A stretch of 64,000 nt of DNA from an uncultured Chitinophaga sp. (lineage in GTDB: Bacteria > Bacteroidota > Bacteroidia > Chitinophagales > Chitinophagaceae): assembly GCF_946479755.1 (NCBI RefSeq), contig NZ_CAMLHC010000018.1, positions 102,789 through 166,788 on the forward strand, in the 5' to 3' direction. Under the pieces are notes generated by a model, which saw only the letters and a program-made list of their open reading frames with translations, made no database searches and was not told the DNA's origin. A program made the translations under genes and the position numbers. This document shows, in pieces, positions 45,025-54,074 of this stretch. How positions within the stretch are numbered: position 1 is the stretch's first letter; each line of letters begins with the position of its first letter.

Positions 45025-46013
45025 TTTCTGCCTGTGAATTGTTCGGGATCAGCAGACAGGTTTATTACCGAAGTCTACGTTCGGGTCGGCGTAAACAGCA
45101 GGTAGCCCGGCTCGTAACAGATCTCGTGAAGGATATACGGCTTCAGATGCCACGGATTGGCACAAGAAAGTTATATCATATTCTAAATGAGCATCTTAGG
45201 ATAGCCAAAGTAGGCCGTGATAAGTTATTTTGCATAATGAAGGCTAACAGGATGTTAATCACTCCTAAACGCTCTTATAGAACCACCACCAACACTCATC
45301 ATCGATTTAAAAAACATCAAGACCTGGTTTGTGATCTTACTTTAACCAGACCTGAACAAGTGTGGGTGTCTGACATTACTTACCTGGGAAGCCGGAAAAA
45401 TCATCAATATCTGGCCCTGGTGACAGATGCTTACTCTAAACGAATAATGGGATATCATCTTTCTGACAATCTGAAAACAGAGGGACCAGTTAAGGCGCTA
45501 AAAATGGCCATAAAAAACAGAAAATATCAAAATGAGGAATTGATACATCATTCTGATAAAGGGCTACAATACTGTAGTGACGAGTACCAGCAACTCCTTA
45601 CCAGAAAAGGTATTAGATGTAGTATGACTGAAAATTATGATCCTTACTCGAATGCAATAGCAGAGAGGGTAAATGGCATTCTAAAACATGAGTTCTTATT
45701 AGAGGAATATGCTCTGGATACCTCGCAGATGGACAAAGTCATAAAGCAAAGTATCCAAATATATAATACTCTAAGGCCACATTTATCATGCTACATGCAC
45801 ACTCCTGATAAAATGCACCAACAGAGAGCCATCTCTATAAAAACGTATAAAAACAAAAAAATCGCAAAAGGAACACCCCTTTTGCGATCTCTTAAAATTG
45901 TATTTTTAATCTCTAAAACCTGTATCGGTTATTTAGGACTTGTCAGTTATTGTTCCCACCATACTTTGATATTGATCTTATCTCCTCCCATCTGTTCTAC
46001 CGCTTTCAGATAA
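44970..46013 (+). CDS. IS3-family transposase OrfB (integrase catalytic domain), made by -1 frameshift
   Basis: The frame has no good ATG start at its beginning and is best read as the continuation of OrfA after slippage at 44967-44973. The DDE triad is present: WVSDITYLG, HHSDKGLQY and NAIAERVNG, with exactly 35 residues between the second Asp and the Glu. The frame has no stop inside the element. It runs through the right inverted repeat and ends at 46011-46013 in sequence antisense to susD, so the last ~20 residues are host-derived. An indel in the A-run near 45853 would restore an internal stop. Confidence 0.85.
   Translation, partial: KLLTRTIARYREEKQETIVSACELFGISRQVYYRSLRSGRRKQQVARLVTDLVKDIRLQMPRIGTRKLYHILNEHLRIAKVGRDKLFCIMKANRMLITPKRSYRTTTNTHHRFKKHQDLVCDLTLTRPEQVWVSDITYLGSRKNHQYLALVTDAYSKRIMGYHLSDNLKTEGPVKALKMAIKNRKYQNEELIHHSDKGLQYCSDEYQQLLTRKGIRCSMTENYDPYSNAIAERVNGILKHEFLLEEYALDTSQMDKVIKQSIQIYNTLRPHLSCYMHTPDKMHQQRAISIKTYKNKKIAKGTPLLRSLKIVFLISKTCIGYLGLVSYCSHHTLILILSPPICSTAFR
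45862..45890 (-). terminator. Terminator-like hairpin in the 3' end of orfB, effective on the minus strand
   Basis: An inverted repeat of about 11 bp (ATCGCAAAAGG and its complement) has a run of A before it on the plus strand, which reads as T on the minus strand. Transcripts entering the element from susD would stop here. Confidence 0.6.
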
Positions 46014-47410
46014 TTGTCGGTATTGTAAATCCTGGCAGTAGTCGGATAATACAACCGGGTGGGCATCTTCCTGTCATTATACATGAAGGTAGTGGTAGGC
46101 AATACGGGCAGACCAGTACGACGATGCTCAAACCATTGCTGGTAGTCCGTGAAGAAAAGCGCATAGTACTTTTGCAGCATAATACGTTCCAGCGTACCGT
46201 TGTATTTGGTGCTCTCCAGTGTGAAATAATTATCCGGCATCACACCTCCCCACATCTCAATCGCAGCTTTCACCCCTTTCTGATAATGCTCTTCTGCAGT
46301 GGCCGCAGGAATAATATTGCGCTGCGCCAGCTCTGCCTGTATCAGTTCCACTTCGGCGTAACTGAGGATCGGCGCTATCATCGGTGCAATGACCAGCCGC
46401 TGTAACAGTCCGGAAGGGCTGTAGTTAACACTGGTAGGCGATTCCATGTAATTCACCGGAAGACCTTTGTAGCCGATGTTTTTGTTGTTCTTATCTTTTG
46501 CCTGGCCTGCAAACAGCGCCAAGCGGGGATCCTTGAAGTTACTCAGGTTGCTGATAAAGAAATCAAAATACACACGGCCGGTACTGAAATCCTGGGGCCT
46601 GCTCCAGGGAGAGATGTTCGGCGTAGTGCCGGTAATGCTCAGTACGGCGGCTTCCGTATTGCTCTGGAAAATGGGATACTTCGTAGCGTCCTGCAACATG
46701 GCGGACATGATCTCAGCATTGCCGGGCAGCCTTTTCAGGGTGCGCAGCAGCAGGCGGAGACGAAGGGAGTTGGTGAACTTTCTCCACTTGGTCAGGTCGT
46801 TGTTGAAAAGGATATCCGGTGCATACATCGTAGCCGGACCGGTGCCATATAAGGTGTTGGCTTTTTCCAGATCTGCCAGGATGGTTTTGTAGATCACCTC
46901 CTGTTTGTCGAACGCAGGGAAGAAAGTACCCTGTTCGCCGTTCAGCGCGTTGCTCATCGGGATATCGCCGAAACAGTCTGTCAGCATGGAATAGAACCAG
47001 GCTTTCAGAGTGAGGGATATCGCGAGGTAGTTATTGTTGCCCAGCTTGATGGCAGACAATTCCATTTCGCGGGCGTTGGCGAGGCCCTGGTAGTAAGCAT
47101 TCCAGATACCGTTGCCAATGTCTTCGCGGAAGTCGTACAGATAAGCCTGGTCCTCTACGGACTCGTTCGGGTATCCGCCGGCGATCTGCATCAGTTCAAA
47201 AGTAAAGGAGCGGCTGCGGCTCATGCCGTAAGAGGCGCCATTGTAAATGGTAGGATTCAGCAAGGTGCCCGGTGTAATGCTTTCAAGGCGGTTCGGGTCC
47301 TTATTGGTTTCCACAAAGTCTTTGGTGCAACTGCCAAGCAGCGCAGTGGCCAGCACTGCGGCAGATAAGGCTTTAAGGCGGTTGCTTATGTTCAGAAATA
47401 TCATGGTCAT
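45947..47410 (-). CDS. susD: SusD/RagB-family nutrient-binding lipoprotein
   Basis: 487 residues, lipoprotein signal ending LLGSC and the SusD-like start TKDFVETNKDPNRLESITPG. The TPR-like helical framework is visible throughout, and the C-terminus has the usual RLYYPTTARIYNTDNY. SusD proteins sit on the cell surface as a lid over their SusC partner and bind glycans or peptides. The stop codon TAA is at 45949-45947, and its last two bases form part of the target duplication of the adjoining IS, so the protein is intact. The gene begins 24 bases after susC. Confidence 0.93.
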   Translation of the reverse strand: MTMIFLNISNRLKALSAAVLATALLGSCTKDFVETNKDPNRLESITPGTLLNPTIYNGASYGMSRSRSFTFELMQIAGGYPNESVEDQAYLYDFREDIGNGIWNAYYQGLANAREMELSAIKLGNNNYLAISLTLKAWFYSMLTDCFGDIPMSNALNGEQGTFFPAFDKQEVIYKTILADLEKANTLYGTGPATMYAPDILFNNDLTKWRKFTNSLRLRLLLRTLKRLPGNAEIMSAMLQDATKYPIFQSNTEAAVLSITGTTPNISPWSRPQDFSTGRVYFDFFISNLSNFKDPRLALFAGQAKDKNNKNIGYKGLPVNYMESPTSVNYSPSGLLQRLVIAPMIAPILSYAEVELIQAELAQRNIIPAATAEEHYQKGVKAAIEMWGGVMPDNYFTLESTKYNGTLERIMLQKYYALFFTDYQQWFEHRRTGLPVLPTTTFMYNDRKMPTRLYYPTTARIYNTDNYLKAVEQMGGDKINIKVWWEQ

Positions 47411-47434
47411 ACTGATTTCAGTAACAGAGATCGA

Positions 47435-50400
47435 TTATAATTTCACTTTCAGATTGAAGCCAAAAGTTGATGGCGTCGGCATCTGGCCTACTTCCACACC
47501 GGTGAGGATACCTGTTCCGCCGGCCTGTGTGGCCACTTCCGGATCATAGATCGGGAAATCGGAGAGGGTAGCCAGGTTACGGCCGTAGATGGCGAGGCTC
47601 AGGTTCTGTACTTTGGTACGGCTGAACCATGCTTTAGGGAAATTGTATTCCAGCGATACTTCCCGCAGCTTGATGAAAGAAGCATCGAAGGAATTGGCTT
47701 CGGTGTTGTTCAGACGGTAGTACTGTGCATAGTAATCGGCTGGCCTTACTTTTACGGTGTTAGGGCTGAAAGAGCCGTCTGCATTCTGTACCACGCCTTC
47801 GCCCACGATCCATCCTTCTTCTCTGCCTTTCAGCGTATGTCTGAGTTTACCCTGTTCTGTCATTTTATGGTGGGAATGGGAATACAGGGTGCCGCCCAGC
47901 TGTCCGTCGATGGTGGTGCTTAGTCTGAAGCCTTTATAAGTGAAACTGTTGGTCCATCCGGCTCTCCATTCAGGATTGGTATCGCCTACATATTCGGCTA
48001 CCTGTGTTACGCTGGGGATGCCGTTCACGTAGATGATCTGGCCATCCGGGGCACGCTGGAACTTCAGCCCGTAAAGCGCGGAAGCTGTTTCTCCTTCCAC
48101 GGCCGTCAGTGTGGCGCTGGAAGAGCTCATGATGTTCAGTTTACCGCCAAGGCGTGCATCGAGGCTCAGCACTTTACTGCGTGTAGCCGCCCAGGTGATG
48201 ATGGTATTCCAGGTGAAGTTTTTATTGGTGACAGGCGTAGCGTTTAAGATCAGCTCCAGGCCCTGGTTGCGCACTTCACCGGAATTCAGCAGCGCTGAAT
48301 TGAAGCCGCTGGACCAGTCCAGGGGAACGGAAAGGATCTGGTTTTTGGTACGGGTGCGATATACTGACGCGTCCAGTCTCAGGCGGTTATTCAGGAAAGC
48401 CACTTCGATACCGGTTTCCAGGCTGGTAGATATTTCCGGTTTGAATTGCAGGTTATACAGTTCGCTGGGCGCTTCAGCGGAGCTGGGGAAGCTGCTGCGA
48501 CCGTAGTATTTGGCGGTCCTGCCAGGCTCTGTGTCATTACCTACCTGTGCCAGTGACAAGCGGTATTTCAGGTAGCTGATGGACTTGGGCAGTTTTACCA
48601 TATCGCTGACGATCATGCTCAGGTTGGCGGAAGGGTAGAAGAAAGACCAGTTAGCTTCCGGCAGGGTGCTGGACCAGTCGTTTCTGCCGGTGAGGTCCAG
48701 GAATACGACGTCCTTGTAACCCAGGTTGACAAAGCCATACAGGCTGTTTACCTTTTTCCGGGAGTCGTAGGTGGCTACGAGCGGGTTGCTGATACCATTG
48801 GTCATTTTATAGACGCCCGGTACCACCAGTCCGATCAGGGTATTGTCTGTCCTGTCGTAGCGGCTGTTCATGGCGTTGCCGCCGGCAGATGCGGTCAGGG
48901 TGAACTTGTCCTGCATCCAGGCATTTTTATAAGACAGGAGGAAGTCGGTGTTGATCTCCTGCGTGTATACGGTTTGTTTGGTATACAGGCCTTGTCCGTA
49001 GCGGTTGGTGTCGTAAGGACGGCGCTGGTCCCTGTTCTGGTGGTTGGTGTTGATACCGCCACGCAGCATGAGGGTGAGTTTGGGCGCCAGCTGCACGTCT
49101 GCTTTCAGGTTGCCGGTGATGGCGTTGCCGCGCAGGCCGTTGGTGATCTCTTCCGAGATAACGAACGGGTTATCGATGAAGGAGCTGTAAGGGCGTATCA
49201 TGCTAATGCCTTCCTGTCCTGGTTTCCATTTGGCCCTGTACCAGTCGAGGTCTACGTTGGGATTCTGGAAAATCATGAAGTAGGCGATGGAGTGGTTGTT
49301 ATACCCCAGTCCCGGCAGGTTGTCGCTGGACTTATTGGTATAGTTCACTGCCGATGACAGCCGGATATTGTTAGATACTTTATAGTTGGCGTTCACGGCG
49401 GCGGTGATGCGTTCAAATCCGGTAGTGGGCATGATCCATTTGTTGTTGGAGTGCGTTACGGAAGCGCGGATGGAGCCGTCCTGGCCGGAGTTTTCGAGTG
49501 ACAGGGTATTGGTGACCGTGCGGCCTGTCTGCCAGAAAGATTTGCGGTTGTCTTTATAAGGTTGCCACAGTGTTCTTTCAGCGCCGGTACCCATTTTTAC
49601 AGGGTCGTACTGATAGTAGTATTGTCCGTTGAATTTGGGACCGAAGGCGCTGCTGCTGCCGCCGGTGCTGCGACCGTCTTCGGTGGCGCCGTAGGAGTAA
49701 TACAGTTCGCCGTTGGCGTTATAGTTGGTTTTACCGTCGCCCTGACCGTATTCATATTGCCAGTCGGGCCAGCGGGTGATCACATCGAAGCTGGTGTTGG
49801 AATTGAAAGAGACACCCAGTCCTTTCTTGGCTTTAGCGCCTGATTTGGTGGTGATCAGCACGGCGCCGTTGGCAGCGCGGCTACCATATAACGCGGTAGC
49901 GCCGGGGCCTTTCAGAATGGTAACGCTGGCGATGTCGTCGGGGTTGATATCTGCGATACCGTTACCGAAATCGACCGGTACGTCGATGGAAGCGGCGCCG
50001 CCCATATAGGCGTTGGAAGCGCCGGAGGTGGTGAGACCGCCATTTACAGGAATACCATCTACCACTACCAGTGCGGCGTTGCCGTTGGTGGTGAGGGAGT
50101 TGGTACCACGAAGCCTGATCTCCTGGGAATTGAGCGGGCCGCCGAGAGAGGCGATGTTCAGGCCGGCTACTTTCCCGCGCAGCGCGTCGGACCAGTTGTT
50201 GGGCCGGGCGTCTGTCATGGCTTCATCGTTGAGGGTCTGTTGTGCATAACCCAGTGCTTTCTCTGCTCTTTTGATACCCAATGCGGTCACCACTACCTCA
50301 TTGAGTTTACCCGTGGTGGTTTTCAGACGCACCTGCAGGTTCAGTACTTCTCCATTTACAACCAGTTGTTGTTTTTCATAGCCCATCATGGTGATGTAGA

Positions 50401-50632
50401 CGTCCGCGCCCGGAGGGATGGCTTTAATGTCGAAGGCGCCGTTTACGTCAGTGATGGCAAGGAGCTTACCAGCGGCCATGATGGCCGCGCCCGGGATGGG
50501 CTCACCTTTGTCGAATGATTCCACGCGTCCTTTTACGTGGACAGGCTGTTGTGCATACAAATGTCCCGAGAGCAACAGTACAGTAGCAAGGCCCAGTGGT
50601 CGCTTCAGATACTTCGTAAATTTTTTCTTCAT
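47435..50632 (-). CDS. susC: SusC/RagA-family TonB-linked outer-membrane transporter
   Basis: 1065 residues: signal peptide ending LYAQ, a carboxypeptidase-regulatory-like domain (about 33-105, VKGRVESFDKGEPIPGA), the LNEVVVTALGIKR linker, the plug domain with ALVVVDGIPVNG, and a 22-strand barrel ending FGFNLKVKL. No N-terminal secretin/TonB short domain, so no anti-sigma signalling is expected. It forms the import pore with SusD. The substrate is unknown; the neighbouring glycosidase and lactonase genes point to a carbohydrate. Confidence 0.96.
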   Translation of the reverse strand: MKKKFTKYLKRPLGLATVLLLSGHLYAQQPVHVKGRVESFDKGEPIPGAAIMAAGKLLAITDVNGAFDIKAIPPGADVYITMMGYEKQQLVVNGEVLNLQVRLKTTTGKLNEVVVTALGIKRAEKALGYAQQTLNDEAMTDARPNNWSDALRGKVAGLNIASLGGPLNSQEIRLRGTNSLTTNGNAALVVVDGIPVNGGLTTSGASNAYMGGAASIDVPVDFGNGIADINPDDIASVTILKGPGATALYGSRAANGAVLITTKSGAKAKKGLGVSFNSNTSFDVITRWPDWQYEYGQGDGKTNYNANGELYYSYGATEDGRSTGGSSSAFGPKFNGQYYYQYDPVKMGTGAERTLWQPYKDNRKSFWQTGRTVTNTLSLENSGQDGSIRASVTHSNNKWIMPTTGFERITAAVNANYKVSNNIRLSSAVNYTNKSSDNLPGLGYNNHSIAYFMIFQNPNVDLDWYRAKWKPGQEGISMIRPYSSFIDNPFVISEEITNGLRGNAITGNLKADVQLAPKLTLMLRGGINTNHQNRDQRRPYDTNRYGQGLYTKQTVYTQEINTDFLLSYKNAWMQDKFTLTASAGGNAMNSRYDRTDNTLIGLVVPGVYKMTNGISNPLVATYDSRKKVNSLYGFVNLGYKDVVFLDLTGRNDWSSTLPEANWSFFYPSANLSMIVSDMVKLPKSISYLKYRLSLAQVGNDTEPGRTAKYYGRSSFPSSAEAPSELYNLQFKPEISTSLETGIEVAFLNNRLRLDASVYRTRTKNQILSVPLDWSSGFNSALLNSGEVRNQGLELILNATPVTNKNFTWNTIITWAATRSKVLSLDARLGGKLNIMSSSSATLTAVEGETASALYGLKFQRAPDGQIIYVNGIPSVTQVAEYVGDTNPEWRAGWTNSFTYKGFRLSTTIDGQLGGTLYSHSHHKMTEQGKLRHTLKGREEGWIVGEGVVQNADGSFSPNTVKVRPADYYAQYYRLNNTEANSFDASFIKLREVSLEYNFPKAWFSRTKVQNLSLAIYGRNLATLSDFPIYDPEVATQAGGTGILTGVEVGQMPTPSTFGFNLKVKL

Positions 50633-50820
50633 GCTTTGACTGGTTTTTAAAAAAAATCAGACTGCAAAGCAACAGCACCACTGTTATGGGCATATTAACA
50701 AATGTTTACAAAACCGTTAACTTACTAAGCGTCAATTTTCATAGAAACTTAACCTGCAGGGGGATGAAATTCCGGTGACCCCAGCCAGGGACAGAATCCA
50801 ATACAATATATCCGACACCC

Positions 50821-50847
50821 GGAAAGCCCCGCACTGCGGGGCTTTCC
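50821..50847. repeat. Perfect 12-bp G+C-rich hairpin between susC and the divergent glycosidase gene
   Basis: Arms 50821-50832 and 50836-50847 with a 3-base loop. A further copy of the arm core (AAGCCCCGCA) occurs at 50894-50903 nearer the glycosidase start. No T-run follows on either strand, so it is more likely an operator or RNA switch element than a terminator. Confidence 0.55.
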
Positions 50848-50929
50848 CATTTATGTAATTATCCGTGAAAAAAACCGCCATCCTGCGTAAATTAAGCCCC
50901 GCAGTGACCAAATGAAAAAAATAAAATAA

Positions 50930-53900
50930 TTGTTGATGCATCAAACGAAATATCATGACCGCCTCGCGCGGAAAGGCGTGCTGCTGGGAGGCTTTATCCT
51001 GGCTTCCCTTGGCGCCGTTGACGCACAGGTGAAGTACACCGCCGGCAACAATAGTTGGGATACCGATTCGCTCGGTAATCACCGCGCAGTGGTTTCTTTC
51101 AGCGGCGCTTCCGGCCCCGCCCGCGTCATTATTCCATGGCGCCGCCACGACCATCATCCTGAACAGAAACGTATCATCGTGCAGGATGCACAAACCAAAC
51201 AGCCCATCAGCCACGTGTTTCCCGTGTCGATTAACCGGGAGCAGGGCGACATCGTTTTTGACCCCGTGTCCGGCAAAGGGACCTATTACATCTATTATCT
51301 CCCGTATAAAAACGAAGGACGGCCCAACTATCCGAAAAGCGCTTACCTGGCACCGGAACCGGCCGGGAGTAACAACTGGGCGACCACGGTGCCGACAAAG
51401 CCCAACGCCATCGTAAGAGAGCTGGAGGCCATCGACACGTTTAACTCCTTCTACCCGATGGAAGTAATTGCTACTGCCGCAGAGGTGAAACAGCTGCTGC
51501 TAAAGCATCCCGGAGCAGGCTATCTCGTGTTCCCGGAAGACCGCGCTTTTCCTATCCGCATGACGCGCGACCTGCCGCAGCGATGGATACAGCAAGGGCC
51601 TTCACAAAGCTTTACGGGCCAGGCCGACAAGGGAGAGTACTACGCTTTCCAGCTGGGCGTTTACGCCCTCAGGCCCCTGAAGAAAGTGCAGGTCCATTTC
51701 AACGATCTTAAGACCACCGATGGAAAAACCATCCCGGCATCGCAGTTGCAATGCATCAATACACAGGGCACAACTTACGATGCACAACCCTTCACCGCCA
51801 CTGTCAACGTTCCCGAAGGGACCGTGCAGGCCATGTGGTGCGGCATAGATGTGCCGGCCGATGCCGCCCCGGGCGTATATAAAGGCGTGGCCACCCTTCA
51901 CCCTGAAGGCAAGCCTGCCATGCCGGTGAGGATCACACTCACCGTGACCGGCAAAACAGCGGTCAACAGCGGGTTCAACGAACCCTGGAAACAAACCCGT
52001 CTGAAATGGCTCAACTCCACGCTGGCGCAGGATAACGCCGTGATAGCACCTTACACGCCGCTGGAAATGAAAGACAGCGTTATCAGCCTGCTGGGCCGCA
52101 AAGTAGGTATCCATAAAGACGGATTCCCTGCACAGATACAGACCTTCTTCACGCCGGAAATGACTTCGCTGTCCAACCAGGCTAAAAATATATTCACAGA
52201 ACCGGTACATTTCCACTTCATCGCCGCTGCCGATGGTAAAGACCTGAAATGGAAGAATAACGGCTGGCAGTTAACCGGCAAAGAAGCCGGCAAAATCAGC
52301 TGGAAGGCCACCAATACCACTACCGGCCTGCAGATGGACGTACGCGCGTCTCTTGAGTTCGACGGATATATGGACTACACCGTGAAAGTGACCGCCCTCG
52401 AAGACGTAGCGCTGAAAGACATTACGCTGCATCTGCCGCTTGAGAAAACTGCAGCAAAATACATGATGGGCCTTAACCAGAAAGGGGGCGCCCGCCCGGA
52501 AAAAACCGACTGGAAATGGGATGTACAACATAAGAACCAGGACGGCGCCTGGCTTGGCGATGTCAATGCCGGCCTGCAGTTTACCCTCCGGGACGAACAC
52601 TACGTACGGCCTCTCAATACTAATTTCTATCTGCAGAAACCTTTACTGCTGCCCGTTTCATGGGGCAATGGCGATAAAGGTGGTATCACCATCGGGGAGA
52701 AAGGAAAAGCAATCCTGGTAAATGCATATAGTGGTGAGCGTACCCTGCATAAAGGTGATACGCTGTATTTTAATTTCCACCTCATCATTACACCGTTTCA
52801 CCCAATCAATACCGATTTCCAGTGGAGTACCCGCTTTTATCACAAATACAATAACCTGGACAGCATCAAAGCTACCGGGGCTACCGTGGTTAATATCCAC
52901 CATGGCAACGATATCAATCCATGGATCAACTATCCGTTCATCGAATGGAAGAAGATGAAGGACTATATTGACGAGGCCCACGGGAAAGGCCTGAAGGTGA
53001 AAATATATAATACAGTGCGTGAACTGTCCAACCATGCATGGGAGACCTTCCCGCTGCGCAGCCTGGGCCATGAAGTGTATAGCCCCGGCAAGGGCGGCGG
53101 TTTCTCGTGGCTGCAGGAACATGTGGACAGCGACTACATTGCGGCGTGGTTTGTACCGGAGTTTAAGGATGCTGCGATCATCAACAGTGGTATGAACCGG
53201 TGGCACAATTACTATGTAGAGGGTATGAACTGGCTGGTGCAAAACGTTGGTATCGACGGTATTTATCTTGATGATGTAGCGTTTGACCGCGTGACGATGA
53301 AGCGTATTAAAAGAACGCTCACGCAGGCGGGACATCCGGGTATCATCGATCTGCACTCTGCCAACCAATACAATAAGTCGGACGGGTTTATCAACAGCGC
53401 TATGCTCTATATGGAGCATTTCCCTTATCTGAACAGGCTTTGGTTCGGGGAGTATTTTGACTATGAAAATAACAGCCCCGATTTCTTCCTCACAGAAGTG
53501 AGCGGCATTCCTTTCGGCCTGATGGGTGAAATGTTGCAGGACGGCGGCAATCCATGGAGAGGCATGGTGTACGGCATGACCAACCGGATGCCCTGGTCTG
53601 ACAACGCCGATCCGCGGCCTATCTGGAAGGTGTGGGACGATTTTGGTATGCAGGGCGCTAAAATGATCGGTTACTGGGTGGAGAACAGCCCGGTGAAAAC
53701 CAATAACCCGCAGGTGCCTGCCACGATTTACAGGAAAGACGGAGCGGTGTTGGTATCCCTTGCCAGCTGGGCAAAAGAGGATACTACCGTGCAACTGAAC
53801 ATCGACTGGAAAGCGCTGGGAATAGACCCCGCGAGGGCGGTGATCACTGCGCCGGCTATACGTAATTTCCAGGATGGCCGCACGTTTGGGAAAGATGCGC

Positions 53901-53947
53901 CTATACCAGTGGCTAAAAACAAAGGCTGGATCCTTATTATTAAATAG
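50930..53947 (+). CDS. GH123-N/DUF6067-type secreted glycoside hydrolase
   Basis: 1005 residues with a signal peptide ending AVDAQ (an ATG at 50936 is an alternative start). The N-terminal ~320 residues are beta-rich, like the GH123 N-terminal domain; the central part (about 340-640) is also beta-rich. The C-terminal half contains a TIM-barrel-like DUF6067 region with GLKVKIYNTVREL, GIDGIYLDDVAFDR and FGEYFDYENNSPDFFL. Acidic residues in the last two motifs are candidate catalytic groups. Divergent from susC and probably co-regulated. Family activity on N-acetylgalactosaminides is known for GH123 itself, but not for this branch. Confidence 0.78.
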   Translation: MLMHQTKYHDRLARKGVLLGGFILASLGAVDAQVKYTAGNNSWDTDSLGNHRAVVSFSGASGPARVIIPWRRHDHHPEQKRIIVQDAQTKQPISHVFPVSINREQGDIVFDPVSGKGTYYIYYLPYKNEGRPNYPKSAYLAPEPAGSNNWATTVPTKPNAIVRELEAIDTFNSFYPMEVIATAAEVKQLLLKHPGAGYLVFPEDRAFPIRMTRDLPQRWIQQGPSQSFTGQADKGEYYAFQLGVYALRPLKKVQVHFNDLKTTDGKTIPASQLQCINTQGTTYDAQPFTATVNVPEGTVQAMWCGIDVPADAAPGVYKGVATLHPEGKPAMPVRITLTVTGKTAVNSGFNEPWKQTRLKWLNSTLAQDNAVIAPYTPLEMKDSVISLLGRKVGIHKDGFPAQIQTFFTPEMTSLSNQAKNIFTEPVHFHFIAAADGKDLKWKNNGWQLTGKEAGKISWKATNTTTGLQMDVRASLEFDGYMDYTVKVTALEDVALKDITLHLPLEKTAAKYMMGLNQKGGARPEKTDWKWDVQHKNQDGAWLGDVNAGLQFTLRDEHYVRPLNTNFYLQKPLLLPVSWGNGDKGGITIGEKGKAILVNAYSGERTLHKGDTLYFNFHLIITPFHPINTDFQWSTRFYHKYNNLDSIKATGATVVNIHHGNDINPWINYPFIEWKKMKDYIDEAHGKGLKVKIYNTVRELSNHAWETFPLRSLGHEVYSPGKGGGFSWLQEHVDSDYIAAWFVPEFKDAAIINSGMNRWHNYYVEGMNWLVQNVGIDGIYLDDVAFDRVTMKRIKRTLTQAGHPGIIDLHSANQYNKSDGFINSAMLYMEHFPYLNRLWFGEYFDYENNSPDFFLTEVSGIPFGLMGEMLQDGGNPWRGMVYGMTNRMPWSDNADPRPIWKVWDDFGMQGAKMIGYWVENSPVKTNNPQVPATIYRKDGAVLVSLASWAKEDTTVQLNIDWKALGIDPARAVITAPAIRNFQDGRTFGKDAPIPVAKNKGWILIIK

Positions 53948-53960
53948 ACTCAGCGATTTA

Positions 53961-54068
53961 GGGATTTTTTCGAATAAAAAAAGCGAAGACCAAAGCGACT
54001 ATATAAATGTTCGCTTTGGTCTTCGACCTTTATTCGCAAAATCAAAAAATCATACATCAAAAAATCCC
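53961..54068. repeat. Nested palindrome between convergent genes, with terminator on the minus strand
   Basis: Three nested perfect inverted repeats share one centre: 15 bp (53984-53998 with 54011-54025, loop 12), 8 bp (53971-53978 with 54029-54036) and 10 bp (53961-53970 with 54059-54068). On the minus strand the inner stem is followed by seven T residues, giving a strong terminator for the SMP-30-like gene. The right side also holds two direct copies of ATCAAAAAATC. Confidence 0.8.
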
Positions 54069-54074
54069 CAATAA

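Larger units (their letters stand above)
44552..45945 (+). mobile_element. IS3-family insertion sequence, complete
   Basis: 1394 bp. The terminal inverted repeats are 25 bases (44552-44576 and 45921-45945; 18 of 25 positions match), starting TGAC at the left and ending GTCA at the right. A 3-base target duplication GTT is present on both sides (44549-44551 and 45946-45948). It contains orfA and orfB, joined by a probable -1 frameshift. It is visibly more A+T-rich than its neighbours. The insertion lies at the last bases of susD. Confidence 0.93.
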
